Source of the DNA: an uncultured Chloroflexota bacterium
GTDB taxonomy: Bacteria > Chloroflexota > Dehalococcoidia > CAUJGQ01
Length of the DNA: 38,947 nucleotides
Direction: 5' to 3'
Assembly: GCA_937879875.1 (NCBI GenBank)
Contig: CALFMN010000038.1
Span: 1 to 38,947, forward strand
The notes beneath the pieces were generated by a model, which searched no databases, was not told the DNA's origin, and saw only the letters and a list, made by a program, of their open reading frames with translations. This document shows positions 30,252 through 38,445 of this stretch, one piece after another. The position numbers were made by a program, and so were the translations under genes. Every line of letters begins with the position of its first letter. The first letter of the stretch is position 1.

Positions 30252-32741
30252 TCAGTAGTTGTAGCCGGGGCGGAAGCGCTGGCCGGTCAGGCGTGCCCAG
30301 TCCACGCGCTCGACTTTGAACTGGCGGTGGCGGCCGGTGCTGCGGTCGTAGCCGTAGGCCGTCTCGCCGTCGAACGTCTCGATCTCGACCTCACGCTTGC
30401 TCGTGCGCTCCACGCCGTTGGTCTTGCCGCGGTACTGCATCTCCACCACGGCCCGCCGCGCCACGGCATCCTCCAGCAAGCCGATCACCGCCTGAATGCC
30501 GCGCGCCTTCCCGCCACCCTCGGTCAGTAGCTCCTCGTCCTCGCCGTCGAGCGGGAAAACCGCGGGCGCAACCGCTCGGCTCGGGGCAGCCGGCGCTTTT
30601 GCAACCGTACCGGCGCTCGTCGCCACGGCGCGCAGGGCCGCGCCGGCCTCGCTGTCGGCCACCGGCATCTGACCGGCGCCGCGCAGCGCCTCGAGGATCG
30701 CGCCGATCGGCCCGCCGTAGCAGATCGCGACCGTATCGGACAGCCGGCGCAGCTTGAGCGCCGCCAGCCGCCGGTCGGCCATCAGCTCGACCAGCAGGTG
30801 CGGCTCGTCCACCGTGATGTAGTAGTTCGCCTGGCCGACGCGTACGCGGCCGTGCAGCCGGCCCACGTCATCCAGCAGCGCCAGCACGGTGGGTGGCAGG
30901 GACGTGTCGCTGTGCTGCTCCAGCAGCTTGCGGATCGAGGCAGGCGTGGCCCTGCGGTCCAGCGCCCGGCGCAGCGAAGCGGGAGTGAGCGTCAGCGTGC
31001 GCATACCCGAGGCGCCGCGCAGGTCGGCGAAGTCGCGCAGGGAAAGATACAGCGCCGGCGCCACGTTGGGCGGCGCGAGGATATCGAGCGTCGGCTGCAC
31101 GATGATGCGCTCGGTGCGCGGCGGCAGCTCTGCCTCGGCCGCCGCCTCGCCGCGCAGCAGTACGCGGCCGGCCGGGGTGAGCCGCAGGCCAACGGTTTCG
31201 GGCGGCGTACCGGGCGTGCCGCTTGTCTGCAGCGGCTCGGCGAGACCCAGCCAGGCGAGCGAGCGCAGGAAGCCGCGGGCGAAGTTCTCCGGCGAGACAC
31301 TGTCGCCCGGCAGCAGCGTCTTCGCGCCCGCCGCGCCGAAACGCAGCGGCGCGGCGAACGACAAGCGCGCGGCGAACGAGGCCAGCGCTGCGCCCTCGTC
31401 CGGCAGCAGCTTCAACTGCGTCAGCGCCGTCTCGCGCTCCTCGCGGCCGATGTCGAACTGCGCGTCGCCGCGGTCCAGCCCCTCGTCGCGGTCGTCGCGC
31501 CAGCCCTGCAGCGCCTTCCAGCCTTCGAGCAGCGCGGAGCGGCCCTCGATCTCCGGCTGCTCGAACAGCTCGGCGGCGCGCTTCGGCCGGACTTTCAGGC
31601 CGGCGTTGCCGTCCACCAGCTTGAGCTGCAAGGCCAGCGAGGCGAGCAGATCCGCGTAGGGCGCGTCGGGCAGGCTGAGCTGGCGGGCCATGCGCTTGAT
31701 CGCCGGCCGCGGAAAGAGCTGGCGCTGCGTCAGCGCCGGGTGCGTCTCGTCGATGAAGTGCAGGCACTCGGCCAGATCGAGCAGCGGCGCGGGCTGGCCG
31801 CCGGCGGGACGCGACTCGGGCGGGGGCGGTGCGAAGGGCGGCTCGGCGAAATCCGCCGCGCTGAGCGAAAGCGGCGGCACCAGCGCCTGCAGGACCTCGT
31901 CCGGCACGGTGAAGGAGTTGGCCCAATCGCCGCCGTAGGGCGCGATCAGGCCGCGCCCCTGCAAGGACATCAGTGGCGCGGGGTTGCCGCGCCAGGCGTT
32001 TTGCGTCAGGCGCAGCTCGTAGCCGTAGTAGCTGTTCTTGCCCGCCGCCTTCGGGAAGCGTTGCAGCAAGCTCCAGGCGTCGACCGTGCCGCCGACTTCC
32101 AGCACGCCTTGAAAAACGTCGCGCTCGTCTTTCGAGAGCGCCGTCACCTCGCGGCGCACGCGCTCACCGTCTTTCAGCGCGGCGACGATCGCCTGCGCAC
32201 GGTCCTGCTTGCGCGGCTTCGCCGGCGTCAGCCCCATTGCGGCGCAGATCACACCGAGCGTGTCGGAGTTCAGCGCCTCGTACGTCTGCTGCGCGGGCCG
32301 GGCGCCGCCGAGCCGCCCCATCAGCACCGCGCCGATCGCCGCCGGCACTGCCAGCGCGTCACCCGGTGCGGCGGCGGGGATCACGAGCAGCAGATCGCGC
32401 AGCCGTTGCAGCGAGGTCTGCACCGTGGCGGCGGCGGCGTACTTCTGCAGCCGCTCGACGAGCTGCTTTGCCGGCAACGGCCCCATGTGCCAGACGGCTT
32501 GCAGTACCGAGAGGTCGCGGTGCGTCAGCTCGGCGAGCGCAAGCTGAATGCCGGGTAGGGCAACGAGCTGGGTGGCGAGGATCGTGCGACGCGTGGGCAG
32601 GTCGACGCCGCTGATCTGCCTCAGCTCTAAGCCGCGCGCGGCGGCCACACGGCCCAGATCCGCTTCCGGCAAGCGCGTCAGCGCGCCGGCGATCTCCTGC
32701 GTCGCCGGGTCGAGCCAGCCAACCGGCGTGTAGAGCGCCAT
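30252..32741 (-). CDS. Helicase_C_3 / XPB-associated protein
   Basis: This 829-residue protein lies directly upstream of the XPB helicase gene in one operon. It opens MALYTPVGWLDPATQEIAGA. It has repeated winged-helix-like segments (HRDLSVLQAVWHMGPLPAKQ, QKYAAAATVQTSLQRLRDLL) and a central region with LLEGWKALQGWRDDRDEG. Near residue 560 begins the Helicase_C_3 (XPB-like) region with RIIVQPTLDILAPPNVAPAL, RALDRRATPASIRKLLEQHS and YYITVDEPHLLVELMADRRL. A WYL-like end follows (EMQYRGKTNGVERTSKREVE, then ETAYGYDRSTGRHRQFKVER). Such proteins pair with XPB in high-GC bacteria. The role is not established; DNA binding and damage sensing are plausible. GGGGAGG precedes the ATG. Confidence 0.85.
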   Translation of the reverse strand: MALYTPVGWLDPATQEIAGALTRLPEADLGRVAAARGLELRQISGVDLPTRRTILATQLVALPGIQLALAELTHRDLSVLQAVWHMGPLPAKQLVERLQKYAAAATVQTSLQRLRDLLLVIPAAAPGDALAVPAAIGAVLMGRLGGARPAQQTYEALNSDTLGVICAAMGLTPAKPRKQDRAQAIVAALKDGERVRREVTALSKDERDVFQGVLEVGGTVDAWSLLQRFPKAAGKNSYYGYELRLTQNAWRGNPAPLMSLQGRGLIAPYGGDWANSFTVPDEVLQALVPPLSLSAADFAEPPFAPPPPESRPAGGQPAPLLDLAECLHFIDETHPALTQRQLFPRPAIKRMARQLSLPDAPYADLLASLALQLKLVDGNAGLKVRPKRAAELFEQPEIEGRSALLEGWKALQGWRDDRDEGLDRGDAQFDIGREERETALTQLKLLPDEGAALASFAARLSFAAPLRFGAAGAKTLLPGDSVSPENFARGFLRSLAWLGLAEPLQTSGTPGTPPETVGLRLTPAGRVLLRGEAAAEAELPPRTERIIVQPTLDILAPPNVAPALYLSLRDFADLRGASGMRTLTLTPASLRRALDRRATPASIRKLLEQHSDTSLPPTVLALLDDVGRLHGRVRVGQANYYITVDEPHLLVELMADRRLAALKLRRLSDTVAICYGGPIGAILEALRGAGQMPVADSEAGAALRAVATSAGTVAKAPAAPSRAVAPAVFPLDGEDEELLTEGGGKARGIQAVIGLLEDAVARRAVVEMQYRGKTNGVERTSKREVEIETFDGETAYGYDRSTGRHRQFKVERVDWARLTGQRFRPGYNY

Positions 32742-32770
32742 CTGCCAGTCCTCCCCTGTTCCTCATGTGT

Positions 32771-32776
32771 ATTGTA
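32771..32776 (-). promoter_or_regulatory. Possible -10 box of the helicase operon
   Basis: TACAAT (5 of 6 consensus positions) on the minus strand lies about 30 bases before the ATG at 32741, in a small AT-rich patch of the 99-base divergent gap. No clear -35 element is seen. Confidence 0.35.
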
Positions 32777-32840
32777 AAGGGCGGCGTGCGTACGGTGGCA
32801 TGCCACGGCCGGATTCGGCCCGGCGAGATGCTGGCGAACG

Positions 32841-33980
32841 ATGCGCATCCTGATCGCCCCGCAGGAGTTGAAGGGCAGCCTGACCGCCGCGGAGGCCGCA
32901 GCGGCGATCGCGGATGGCCTGCGCCGCGCCCTGCCGCACGTCCAACTCGACCTGTTGCCGCTGGCGGACGGCGGTCCGGGCACGCTCGACGCGCTGCTGG
33001 CCGCGCGCGGCGGCGATTCGTGCACGACGCGGGTGAGCGGACCGCTGCATGGGACGATGGTCGAGGCCCGCTTCGGCGTCTTCGACGGCGGCACGGCGCT
33101 GATCGAGACGGCCGAGGCGAATGGCCTGGCTTTGCTGGCGCGGCTGGGCCGTGAGCAAGATCCGGCGCGGGCGACGACCCGCGGCGTGGGCGAGCTGGTG
33201 TGCGCCGCGCTTGATGCTGGCTGCCGGCGCTTTCTGCTCGGCATCGGCGGCAGCGCCACCAACGACGGCGGCGCGGGTATGGCGCAAGCGCTCGGCTTCC
33301 GCCTGCTCGACGCGGCGGGCAACGATCTTGCGCCCGGCGCCACCGCGCTTGCCGCGCTCGACCGCATTGAGGCGGACGGCGCTGATCCGCGGCTGGCCGG
33401 GTGCGCGTTCGACGTGGCCGTGGACGTGCAGAATCCGCTCTGCGGCCCGCAGGGCGCCACGGCGGTCTACGGCCCGCAGAAAGGCGTGCGGCCGGAGCAG
33501 GTGGCCGAGCTGGACGCGGCGCTGCGCCGCCTGGGCGAGGTTATCGCCCGCGACCTCGGCCGCGACGTGATCGAACTGCCGGGCGCCGGCGCGGCGGGTG
33601 GGCTGGGCGCGGGGCTGGTCGGCTTCCTCGGCGCGCGGCTGCGGCCCGGCTTTGAGATCGTGGCCGAGGCGGTAGATCTGGAATCGCGTGTGCGGGCCGC
33701 GGATCTGATCGTCACGGGCGAGGGCCGGCTGGACGGCCAGACGCCGTTCGGCAAGACGATCGCCGGCCTCTCGGCCACGGCGCGGCGGCATGGTAAGCCC
33801 GTGATCGCGCTGGTCGGCGGGATCGCCGCCGATTTCGAGCCGAACACAGTGCCCGGCCTGACCGCCGCGTTCGCGCTCACCTCGCGCCCGCTCACGCTGG
33901 CCGAGGCGCAGCGCGATGCAAACGCATTGCTCTCGTCATTGGCCGAGCAGGTTGGGCGGCTGATCGCGGCGCTGGGCTGA
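32841..33980 (+). CDS. Glycerate kinase (GlxK/GarK family)
   Basis: This 379-residue kinase is of glycerate kinase type 1. It starts MRILIAPQELKGSLTAAEAA and has LLPLADGGPGTLDALLAARG and ETAEANGLALL. The hallmark FLLGIGGSATNDGGAGMAQA is present, as are CGPQGATAVYGPQKGV, LPGAGAAGGLGAGLVGFLGA, DLIVTGEGRLDGQTPFGKTI and ALVGGIAADF. It phosphorylates D-glycerate, feeding glyoxylate-pathway or hexarate breakdown products into glycolysis. The usual phrase is PDSFKGSL; here it is PQELKGSL, a conservative variant. No ribosome site is evident before the ATG at 32841, but the N-terminus matches the family exactly. It is divergent from the helicase operon. Confidence 0.93.
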   Translation: MRILIAPQELKGSLTAAEAAAAIADGLRRALPHVQLDLLPLADGGPGTLDALLAARGGDSCTTRVSGPLHGTMVEARFGVFDGGTALIETAEANGLALLARLGREQDPARATTRGVGELVCAALDAGCRRFLLGIGGSATNDGGAGMAQALGFRLLDAAGNDLAPGATALAALDRIEADGADPRLAGCAFDVAVDVQNPLCGPQGATAVYGPQKGVRPEQVAELDAALRRLGEVIARDLGRDVIELPGAGAAGGLGAGLVGFLGARLRPGFEIVAEAVDLESRVRAADLIVTGEGRLDGQTPFGKTIAGLSATARRHGKPVIALVGGIAADFEPNTVPGLTAAFALTSRPLTLAEAQRDANALLSSLAEQVGRLIAALG

Positions 33981-33987
33981 TCGTGCC

Positions 33988-34254
33988 CTACGGCGCCTGA
34001 TGCAGGAGATCGCGTTCCAGCCCGGCCATACGCAGCAACTCGTAGTCGGTCGCGCAGCCGTTGCAGAGCCGCACCTCGCCGTAGGCCAGCGAGCCGGCGG
34101 CGGGCCGGTCGCGCCCGCAGCGGAGGCAGAGAATCGTCAGGGCGGCACTGGGGCGCGTGCGATCGTCGTCACGAAACGTGCGCATCGCGCCGAAGATCGC
34201 CTCGATCTGGGCGGCGCTGAGCGTGAGGCGCAATGGGGCATCGGCCGGCAACAT
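33988..34254 (-). CDS. Small zinc-ribbon-like hypothetical protein
   Basis: This 88-residue protein has LRLTLSAAQIEAIFGAMRTF in its first half. It has two Cys-x2-Cys knuckles, CLRCGRDR and CNGCATDY, 23 residues apart, which suggests one structural zinc site. The end, LLRMAGLERDLLHQAP, is helical. I do not recognise a family. The ATG at 34254 was chosen as the first good start after a purine-rich stretch; the open frame continues upstream without coding character. It is convergent with the glycerate kinase gene, only 8 bases apart, and divergent from the EthD-like gene. Confidence 0.6.
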   Translation of the reverse strand: MLPADAPLRLTLSAAQIEAIFGAMRTFRDDDRTRPSAALTILCLRCGRDRPAAGSLAYGEVRLCNGCATDYELLRMAGLERDLLHQAP

Positions 34255-34431
34255 CTGCGTTTCATCTCTCTTCGTTCGGCGTCTGCCATGCTGCACCGGG
34301 TCCGCCTTCCGCTCGTTCGAGCCTCCACATTCAGCGTAGTGCCCGCGCTGGCGCTGCCGGTTACGAACGGGTAAAAAGCTGGTGAAAGCCTCGTTTCCGG
34401 CGTCGGAACCGGGTGAAAGTGAGCGAATGCT

Positions 34432-35166
34432 ATGGCCGAATCGCAACCCCTGCTGCTGCTCGTGCAGCTCAACGTCGCGCCGCAGCACGAGGCGGCGTTG
34501 AACGACTGGTATCACGCGCACGTGCCGCATCTCTTGCAGGTGCCGGGCTACCGTTGGGGCCGGCGCTACCGCGGCGTTGTGGGCGAGATCGGCTACCTGG
34601 CGTTGTACGAGATCGCCGGGCGCGAGTGGCTGCCGCGCCTGCTCGGCGCCGACCCGCCGCAGCGCCCCGCGATCGTCAACGCGGAGTTCGAGAGATTCGG
34701 CGCGTTGCAAGGGCTCTCAGACGTGGCGATCAACGTCTACGAGCAGATCTACGGCACGCCGTTCACGCCGACGCTGATGGACCGCGACTACCTGCTCAGC
34801 CTCGTGACCAGCAATTGCCGGCCGGAGGTCGAAGATGAATTCAATCACTGGTACAGCGGCTCACACGTGCCCAATCTGCTGAAAGTCCCCGGCTATGTGA
34901 GCGGCATGCGCTTCCGGCTGGTGGAAGACCCCGCGCTGGCGCATCTCAATATGGCGCCGCGCTACCTGGCGCTGTACGAGATTCAGAGTGCCGAGAGCGT
35001 ACCGCACATCGCCGATCCGGAGACGATGAGCCCGGAGGCCCGCGCCGAGTTCCAGAACTTCCAGACGCTGGGCGCGCCGCTGCTGCACGGCGCGATCGGT
35101 TGGAACATCTACACGCCGCTCGCCAAGCACTGGCCCTCATCCTCTCTTCTCTCCTTCCCCCAATAA
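34432..35166 (+). CDS. Tandem EthD-like dimeric alpha/beta-barrel protein
   Basis: This 244-residue protein consists of two similar ferredoxin-like repeats. Repeat one (about 5-115) has LNDWYHAHVPHLLQVPGYRW and YLALYEIAGREW. Repeat two (about 120-235) has FNHWYSGSHVPNLLKVPGYV and YLALYEIQSAESVP. The shared W-Y-x3-H-V-P-x-LL-x-VPGY motif is typical of EthD-type and related monooxygenase-like proteins that form a beta-barrel, here from one chain. The function is unknown; a small-molecule binding or lyase role is possible. The last residues (WPSSSLLSFPQ) and the stop are encoded by the left end of a family-2 repeat, so the native C-terminus may have been replaced. Confidence 0.72.
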   Translation: MAESQPLLLLVQLNVAPQHEAALNDWYHAHVPHLLQVPGYRWGRRYRGVVGEIGYLALYEIAGREWLPRLLGADPPQRPAIVNAEFERFGALQGLSDVAINVYEQIYGTPFTPTLMDRDYLLSLVTSNCRPEVEDEFNHWYSGSHVPNLLKVPGYVSGMRFRLVEDPALAHLNMAPRYLALYEIQSAESVPHIADPETMSPEARAEFQNFQTLGAPLLHGAIGWNIYTPLAKHWPSSSLLSFPQ

Positions 35167-35435
35167 TAGGGGAAGGAGACGATCGGGCATGGAGCGTTCC
35201 GTAGCCGGCGCGGTTAACCATGCTGCGGCGTGCGGCGTTGCATAGCCGGTGCAGTTGACCGGTGCGCTGCTGATCGCGGCTGCGCTGCGACGGGCGGTTC
35301 ACGAACCACCCCTACCGAATCTCCGGGTAACCCAGCGCCCTGTCGCCTCTGCACCACCGGTTCGCCCCTTGCCCCTTTCCCCTGGTATTGGGGGAACCAG
35401 CATCGCAGATGCCGCATGACCGGGGATCGAGGGCC
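35132..35435. repeat. Family-2 element pair between convergent genes
   Basis: The left end GGCCCTCATCC (35132-35142) with an 11-bp hairpin (35150-35160 with 35169-35179) repeats the left end at 3882-3930, including the following GGAGACGATC. The right end has CCCCTTTCCCC and a tail CGGGGATCGAGGGCC (35421-35435), matching 4004-4052. The 180-base interior differs from the other copy. It overlaps the EthD-like stop and reaches to within 6 bases of the lipoprotein stop. Confidence 0.6.
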
Positions 35436-35440
35436 CGGCT

Positions 35441-36133
35441 CTACCCTCCGGGCACGCTGAGCTGCAGTGTGCCGTTCCAGCCGATCGAGACCGAGCGCGG
35501 GTAGCGATCGACCGCGCTCGGCTGCGGCAGACTGGCCGTGGCGCCGTCGCTGAAGGGGATCGCCACCGGTGCGGCAGGGCTCAGATTGGTGGTGCCCGCG
35601 CCGATGCCGGTGAAGTCGCGGGCGCTCTGGCCGCCGTCCGCCGTGCAGGTGCCGGCGCCGCTCACGTCGTCCTGCGTCACCTGTATTGAGGCGATGCGCA
35701 GCGTGCTGCCGTCGTCGGAGACGCTGCCGGCGATCTCGATCTGCGGGTTGACCAGATGCAGATCCCAGTTGCAGCCGTTGGCACTGAGCGCGAGTGAGGC
35801 GGTGATCGGCGCCGTGCTGTCGAAGGTGCCGTCGCCGTCGAGCGCGATGCTCACAGCGTCCGCTTCATACGTGTATTTGTAGCTGCCGCCCGTGCTCTCC
35901 AGCGACACTGCCAGCGTTGCCATGAGCGAAAGGCTGGCAGTGGCCGCTGCCTGCCGTGTAAGTGTGGCAGACGCCTTCACAGGCGAAGGAGCGGCGGTCG
36001 TGCCGGCGGCTGCGGCAGCGGCGCGGCTCGCCGGGGCGGGAACGCGGCCGGCCGCCGGTGTGGAGGCGACGCGGCGCCCGCCGCAGGAGAGCGCGATCAA
36101 GGCGACGAGCACAGAGGCGTAGCGCAGGCGCAT
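35441..36133 (-). CDS. Secreted lipoprotein-like hypothetical protein
   Basis: This 230-residue protein opens with a signal peptide, RLRYASVLVALIALSCGG, whose cysteine could be lipidated, although the box is not canonical. An Ala/Pro/Ser/Thr-rich linker of about 40 residues follows. The rest is a beta-rich domain with TYEADAVSIALDGDGTFDS, SANGCNWDLHLVNPQIEIAG, SVSDDGSTLRIASIQVTQDD and GTCTADGGQ. Two cysteines (NGC and GTC) may pair outside the cell. The ATG at 36133 begins the signal peptide and has GGGAAC upstream. I do not recognise the domain. It ends 6 bases from the repeat at 35132-35435. Confidence 0.65.
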   Translation of the reverse strand: MRLRYASVLVALIALSCGGRRVASTPAAGRVPAPASRAAAAAAGTTAAPSPVKASATLTRQAAATASLSLMATLAVSLESTGGSYKYTYEADAVSIALDGDGTFDSTAPITASLALSANGCNWDLHLVNPQIEIAGSVSDDGSTLRIASIQVTQDDVSGAGTCTADGGQSARDFTGIGAGTTNLSPAAPVAIPFSDGATASLPQPSAVDRYPRSVSIGWNGTLQLSVPGG

Positions 36134-36286
36134 GCAACGTTCCCGCGAGACAGAGTGGGGAGCTATCTCCACTCTGCCGGGCGCACATCGCTTCACCAAG
36201 CGCGTTCACCCTGCTTCCGTTGTGTGCGGGCAACGGGCGGGCGCTGCGGCCTGCCGGCGCAGCCTGGAATGTTGCTAATTGCGCCC

Positions 36287-37513
36287 TTACTCCCGATCCC
36301 CGAGCCGGTAGCGTCGCAGATCGGGCATGCCGGCGGCTACAGCGGCGACCACCGCCAGCACGCCGGCGCCGCCGCTGACCACGGAGAACGTCGCGCTGGT
36401 GAGCGCGGCCACGAAGCCCGACTCGATCGCGCCGACCTGGTTGGAGGCGCCGATGAAGACCGAGCTGACCGCGCTGACGCGGCCGCGCAGCGCGTCCGGT
36501 GTGGCGAGCTGGATCGTCGTCTGGCGCATGATCACGCTCACCTGGTCGGCGGCGCCGGTGAGCGCGTAGGCGGCGAGCGAGAGCGGGAACGAGCGCGAAG
36601 CGCCGAACAGCATCGTCATCAGGCCGAAGCAGGCAACGCCGGCCAGCAGGCCGCGGCCGGCGCGCTGCACGGGCGGCAACGCCACCAGCAGCACCGACAT
36701 CAGCGCCGCGCCCACCGGCAGCGCCGCGGTCAGCAGCCCATAGCCGTCGGCGCCGACCTTCAGTACGCTCTCGGCGTAGACGGGCAGCAAGGCCGTCGCG
36801 CCGCCGAAGATCACGGCGAACAGATCGAGCGTCATCGCGCCGAGCAAGACCTGGCGGTGCCAGACGAACGCAACGCCCTCGCGCATCGCCGCCAGGCTCA
36901 GCGCGCGCTTCGGCGTCACCACCAGCGCCGGCCGCAGCGGCAGCAAGCTCAGTGCGGTGGCGGCATAGAGCGCGGCGGAGACACCGTAAGCCGCGGGCAG
37001 GCCCGATGTCGCGATCAGCAGGCCGCCGACGGCCGGACCCAGCACGAAGGCGAACTGCTGCACCGTCGTGCTGACGGCCACGGCGTTGGCGAACGTCTCG
37101 CGCGTCACCAGTTGCGGCAAGAGCGCCTGCCGCGCCGGGTTCTCGAAGGCGGAGGCGAGCGCGATCGCAAAGGTGAGCATAAAGACCAGCGCCAGCCCGC
37201 CCTGGTTGCTCGGGCTGGTGGCCACCAGCGCCAGGGAGCAGGCGAGCGGCGGGAGCTGGGCGAGCAGCAGCACGCGGCGACGGTCGAAGCTGTCGGCGAC
37301 GGCGCCACCGAGCAGGCCCGCCAGCAGCGCGGGCAGGAAGCGCACCAGGCCGAGCAGGCCGAGCGCCAGCGCCGAGTGGGAGATGCGGTACACCTGCCAG
37401 GCGATCGCCGCGCTTTGCAGCGTGGTCGCGGTGGCGGAGAAGAGCCGGCTGAGCAGATAGAAGCGAAAATTGGGCTGGCGGGCGGCGGCGAAGGGGTCGT
37501 GGCGCGGCGGCAT
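36287..37513 (-). CDS. MFS transporter, EntS/MefA-like exporter
   Basis: This 408-residue protein has about 12 hydrophobic segments. It shows the MFS opening FRFYLLSRLFSATATTLQSA and the loop 2-3 motif GGAVADSFDRRRVLLLAQLP. It also has SAFENPARQALLPQLVTRET (a typical phrase of the EntS/MFS_3 branch) and MRQTTIQLATPDALRGRVSA with FIGASNQVGAIESG in the C-terminal half. This branch exports siderophores or macrolides; the substrate is unknown. The ATG at 37513 was chosen. A TTG at 37546 would add eleven residues encoded by imperfect GACACC repeats and has no ribosome site. It is divergent from the GNAT gene at 37771. Confidence 0.9.
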   Translation of the reverse strand: MPPRHDPFAAARQPNFRFYLLSRLFSATATTLQSAAIAWQVYRISHSALALGLLGLVRFLPALLAGLLGGAVADSFDRRRVLLLAQLPPLACSLALVATSPSNQGGLALVFMLTFAIALASAFENPARQALLPQLVTRETFANAVAVSTTVQQFAFVLGPAVGGLLIATSGLPAAYGVSAALYAATALSLLPLRPALVVTPKRALSLAAMREGVAFVWHRQVLLGAMTLDLFAVIFGGATALLPVYAESVLKVGADGYGLLTAALPVGAALMSVLLVALPPVQRAGRGLLAGVACFGLMTMLFGASRSFPLSLAAYALTGAADQVSVIMRQTTIQLATPDALRGRVSAVSSVFIGASNQVGAIESGFVAALTSATFSVVSGGAGVLAVVAAVAAGMPDLRRYRLGDRE

Positions 37514-37770
37514 CGCACCCGTGTCGCTGGTGTCCCTGGTGTCCAATGTGGCCAGGGTGCGATCCTCCGGCGGACGCGCGGCACGCGCCGAGCCTCAGCG
37601 TAAGCGTACAGGATAGTCGTGGGAAGAACCATGCGGGCTCCGCGCCCCGGCGCCGGCGCCGCTCTCGCGGACGCGATCGTGCGCTCGATCTCGATCCGCT
37701 CTGGTCGCATGCGCGAGGCCGAGTGAGCCGGCACCTTGCCCTGGCGGCGCGGCACACTTACGCTGCCGCC

Positions 37771-38322
37771 ATGACTACGCTGATACGTGAGGCCCGCTGC
37801 CCTGACGCGGCCGGCATCGCCCGCGTTCACGTCGCGAGCTGGCAGTCGACCTATCGCCGCATCGTGCCGGACGCCTATCTCGACGGCCTTTCGGTCGAGG
37901 AACGACAGCGTATGTGGGAGCGCGGGCTGTGCGGCGCGGAGGGCACGACCGCGGTCTTCGTGGCAATGCACGAGGATACGGGTGAGATCGTGGGGTTCGC
38001 CGCCGGGGGGCCGGAGCAAAGCGGCACCGATCCCGTCTATCCCTGGGAGCTATACGCGATCTACCTGCTGGCCGACCGGCAGCAGCGCGGCATCGGCAAG
38101 CGGCTGGCAGCCGCGTTGGTCGAGCGGCTCTGGCAGCGCGGCGCCCGGTCATTGCTGCTCTGGGTGCTGGCTGAGAACCTTCCGGCCCGCCGTTTCTACG
38201 AGGCGCTCGGCGGCGCGGTGGTATACGAGCGCCCGATCGGCATCGGCGGCGTCGATCTGCCCGAACTGGCGTATGGCTGGCGCGACCTGGCTGCGCTGCA
38301 GACGCGCGCCGGCTTGGAGTGA
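37771..38322 (+). CDS. GNAT-family N-acetyltransferase
   Basis: This 183-residue acetyltransferase shows LIREARCPDAAGIARVHVAS and WQSTYRRIVPDAYLDGLSVE (the phrase typical of the YitI/PhnO-like GNATs). It also has LYAIYLLADRQQRGIGKRLA as the acetyl-CoA loop and LWVLAENLPARRFYEALGG as motif B. The substrate is not predictable. The ATG at 37771 matches the conserved start; no strong ribosome site is seen. It lies between the MFS exporter (divergent) and the glycosylase. Confidence 0.9.
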   Translation: MTTLIREARCPDAAGIARVHVASWQSTYRRIVPDAYLDGLSVEERQRMWERGLCGAEGTTAVFVAMHEDTGEIVGFAAGGPEQSGTDPVYPWELYAIYLLADRQQRGIGKRLAAALVERLWQRGARSLLLWVLAENLPARRFYEALGGAVVYERPIGIGGVDLPELAYGWRDLAALQTRAGLE

Positions 38323-38360
38323 CCCCGATTTCGCCCGATGCCGGCGACGTTCTCCGGCTG

Positions 38361-38378
38361 CTGACAGGCTGCTGTCAG
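38361..38378. promoter_or_regulatory. Inverted repeat upstream of the glycosylase gene
   Basis: CTGACAG and CTGTCAG are perfect 7-base inverted arms around GCTG, 68 bases before the ATG at 38446. It could be a regulator site or a small hairpin; there is no T run to make it a terminator. Confidence 0.35.
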
Positions 38379-38445
38379 GAGACAGTTCGTACGCTCGTCT
38401 CAGCTGCAGCACGGCCCTACGCGTGTGAGACGAAGGAGACGAGCG

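Noticed and set aside
30798..32558. 586-codon open frame on the plus strand opposite the Helicase_C_3 gene
   Set aside because: Composition is Arg/Gln/Ala-rich without motifs, and the opposite strand is a recognisable gene in operon with XPB.
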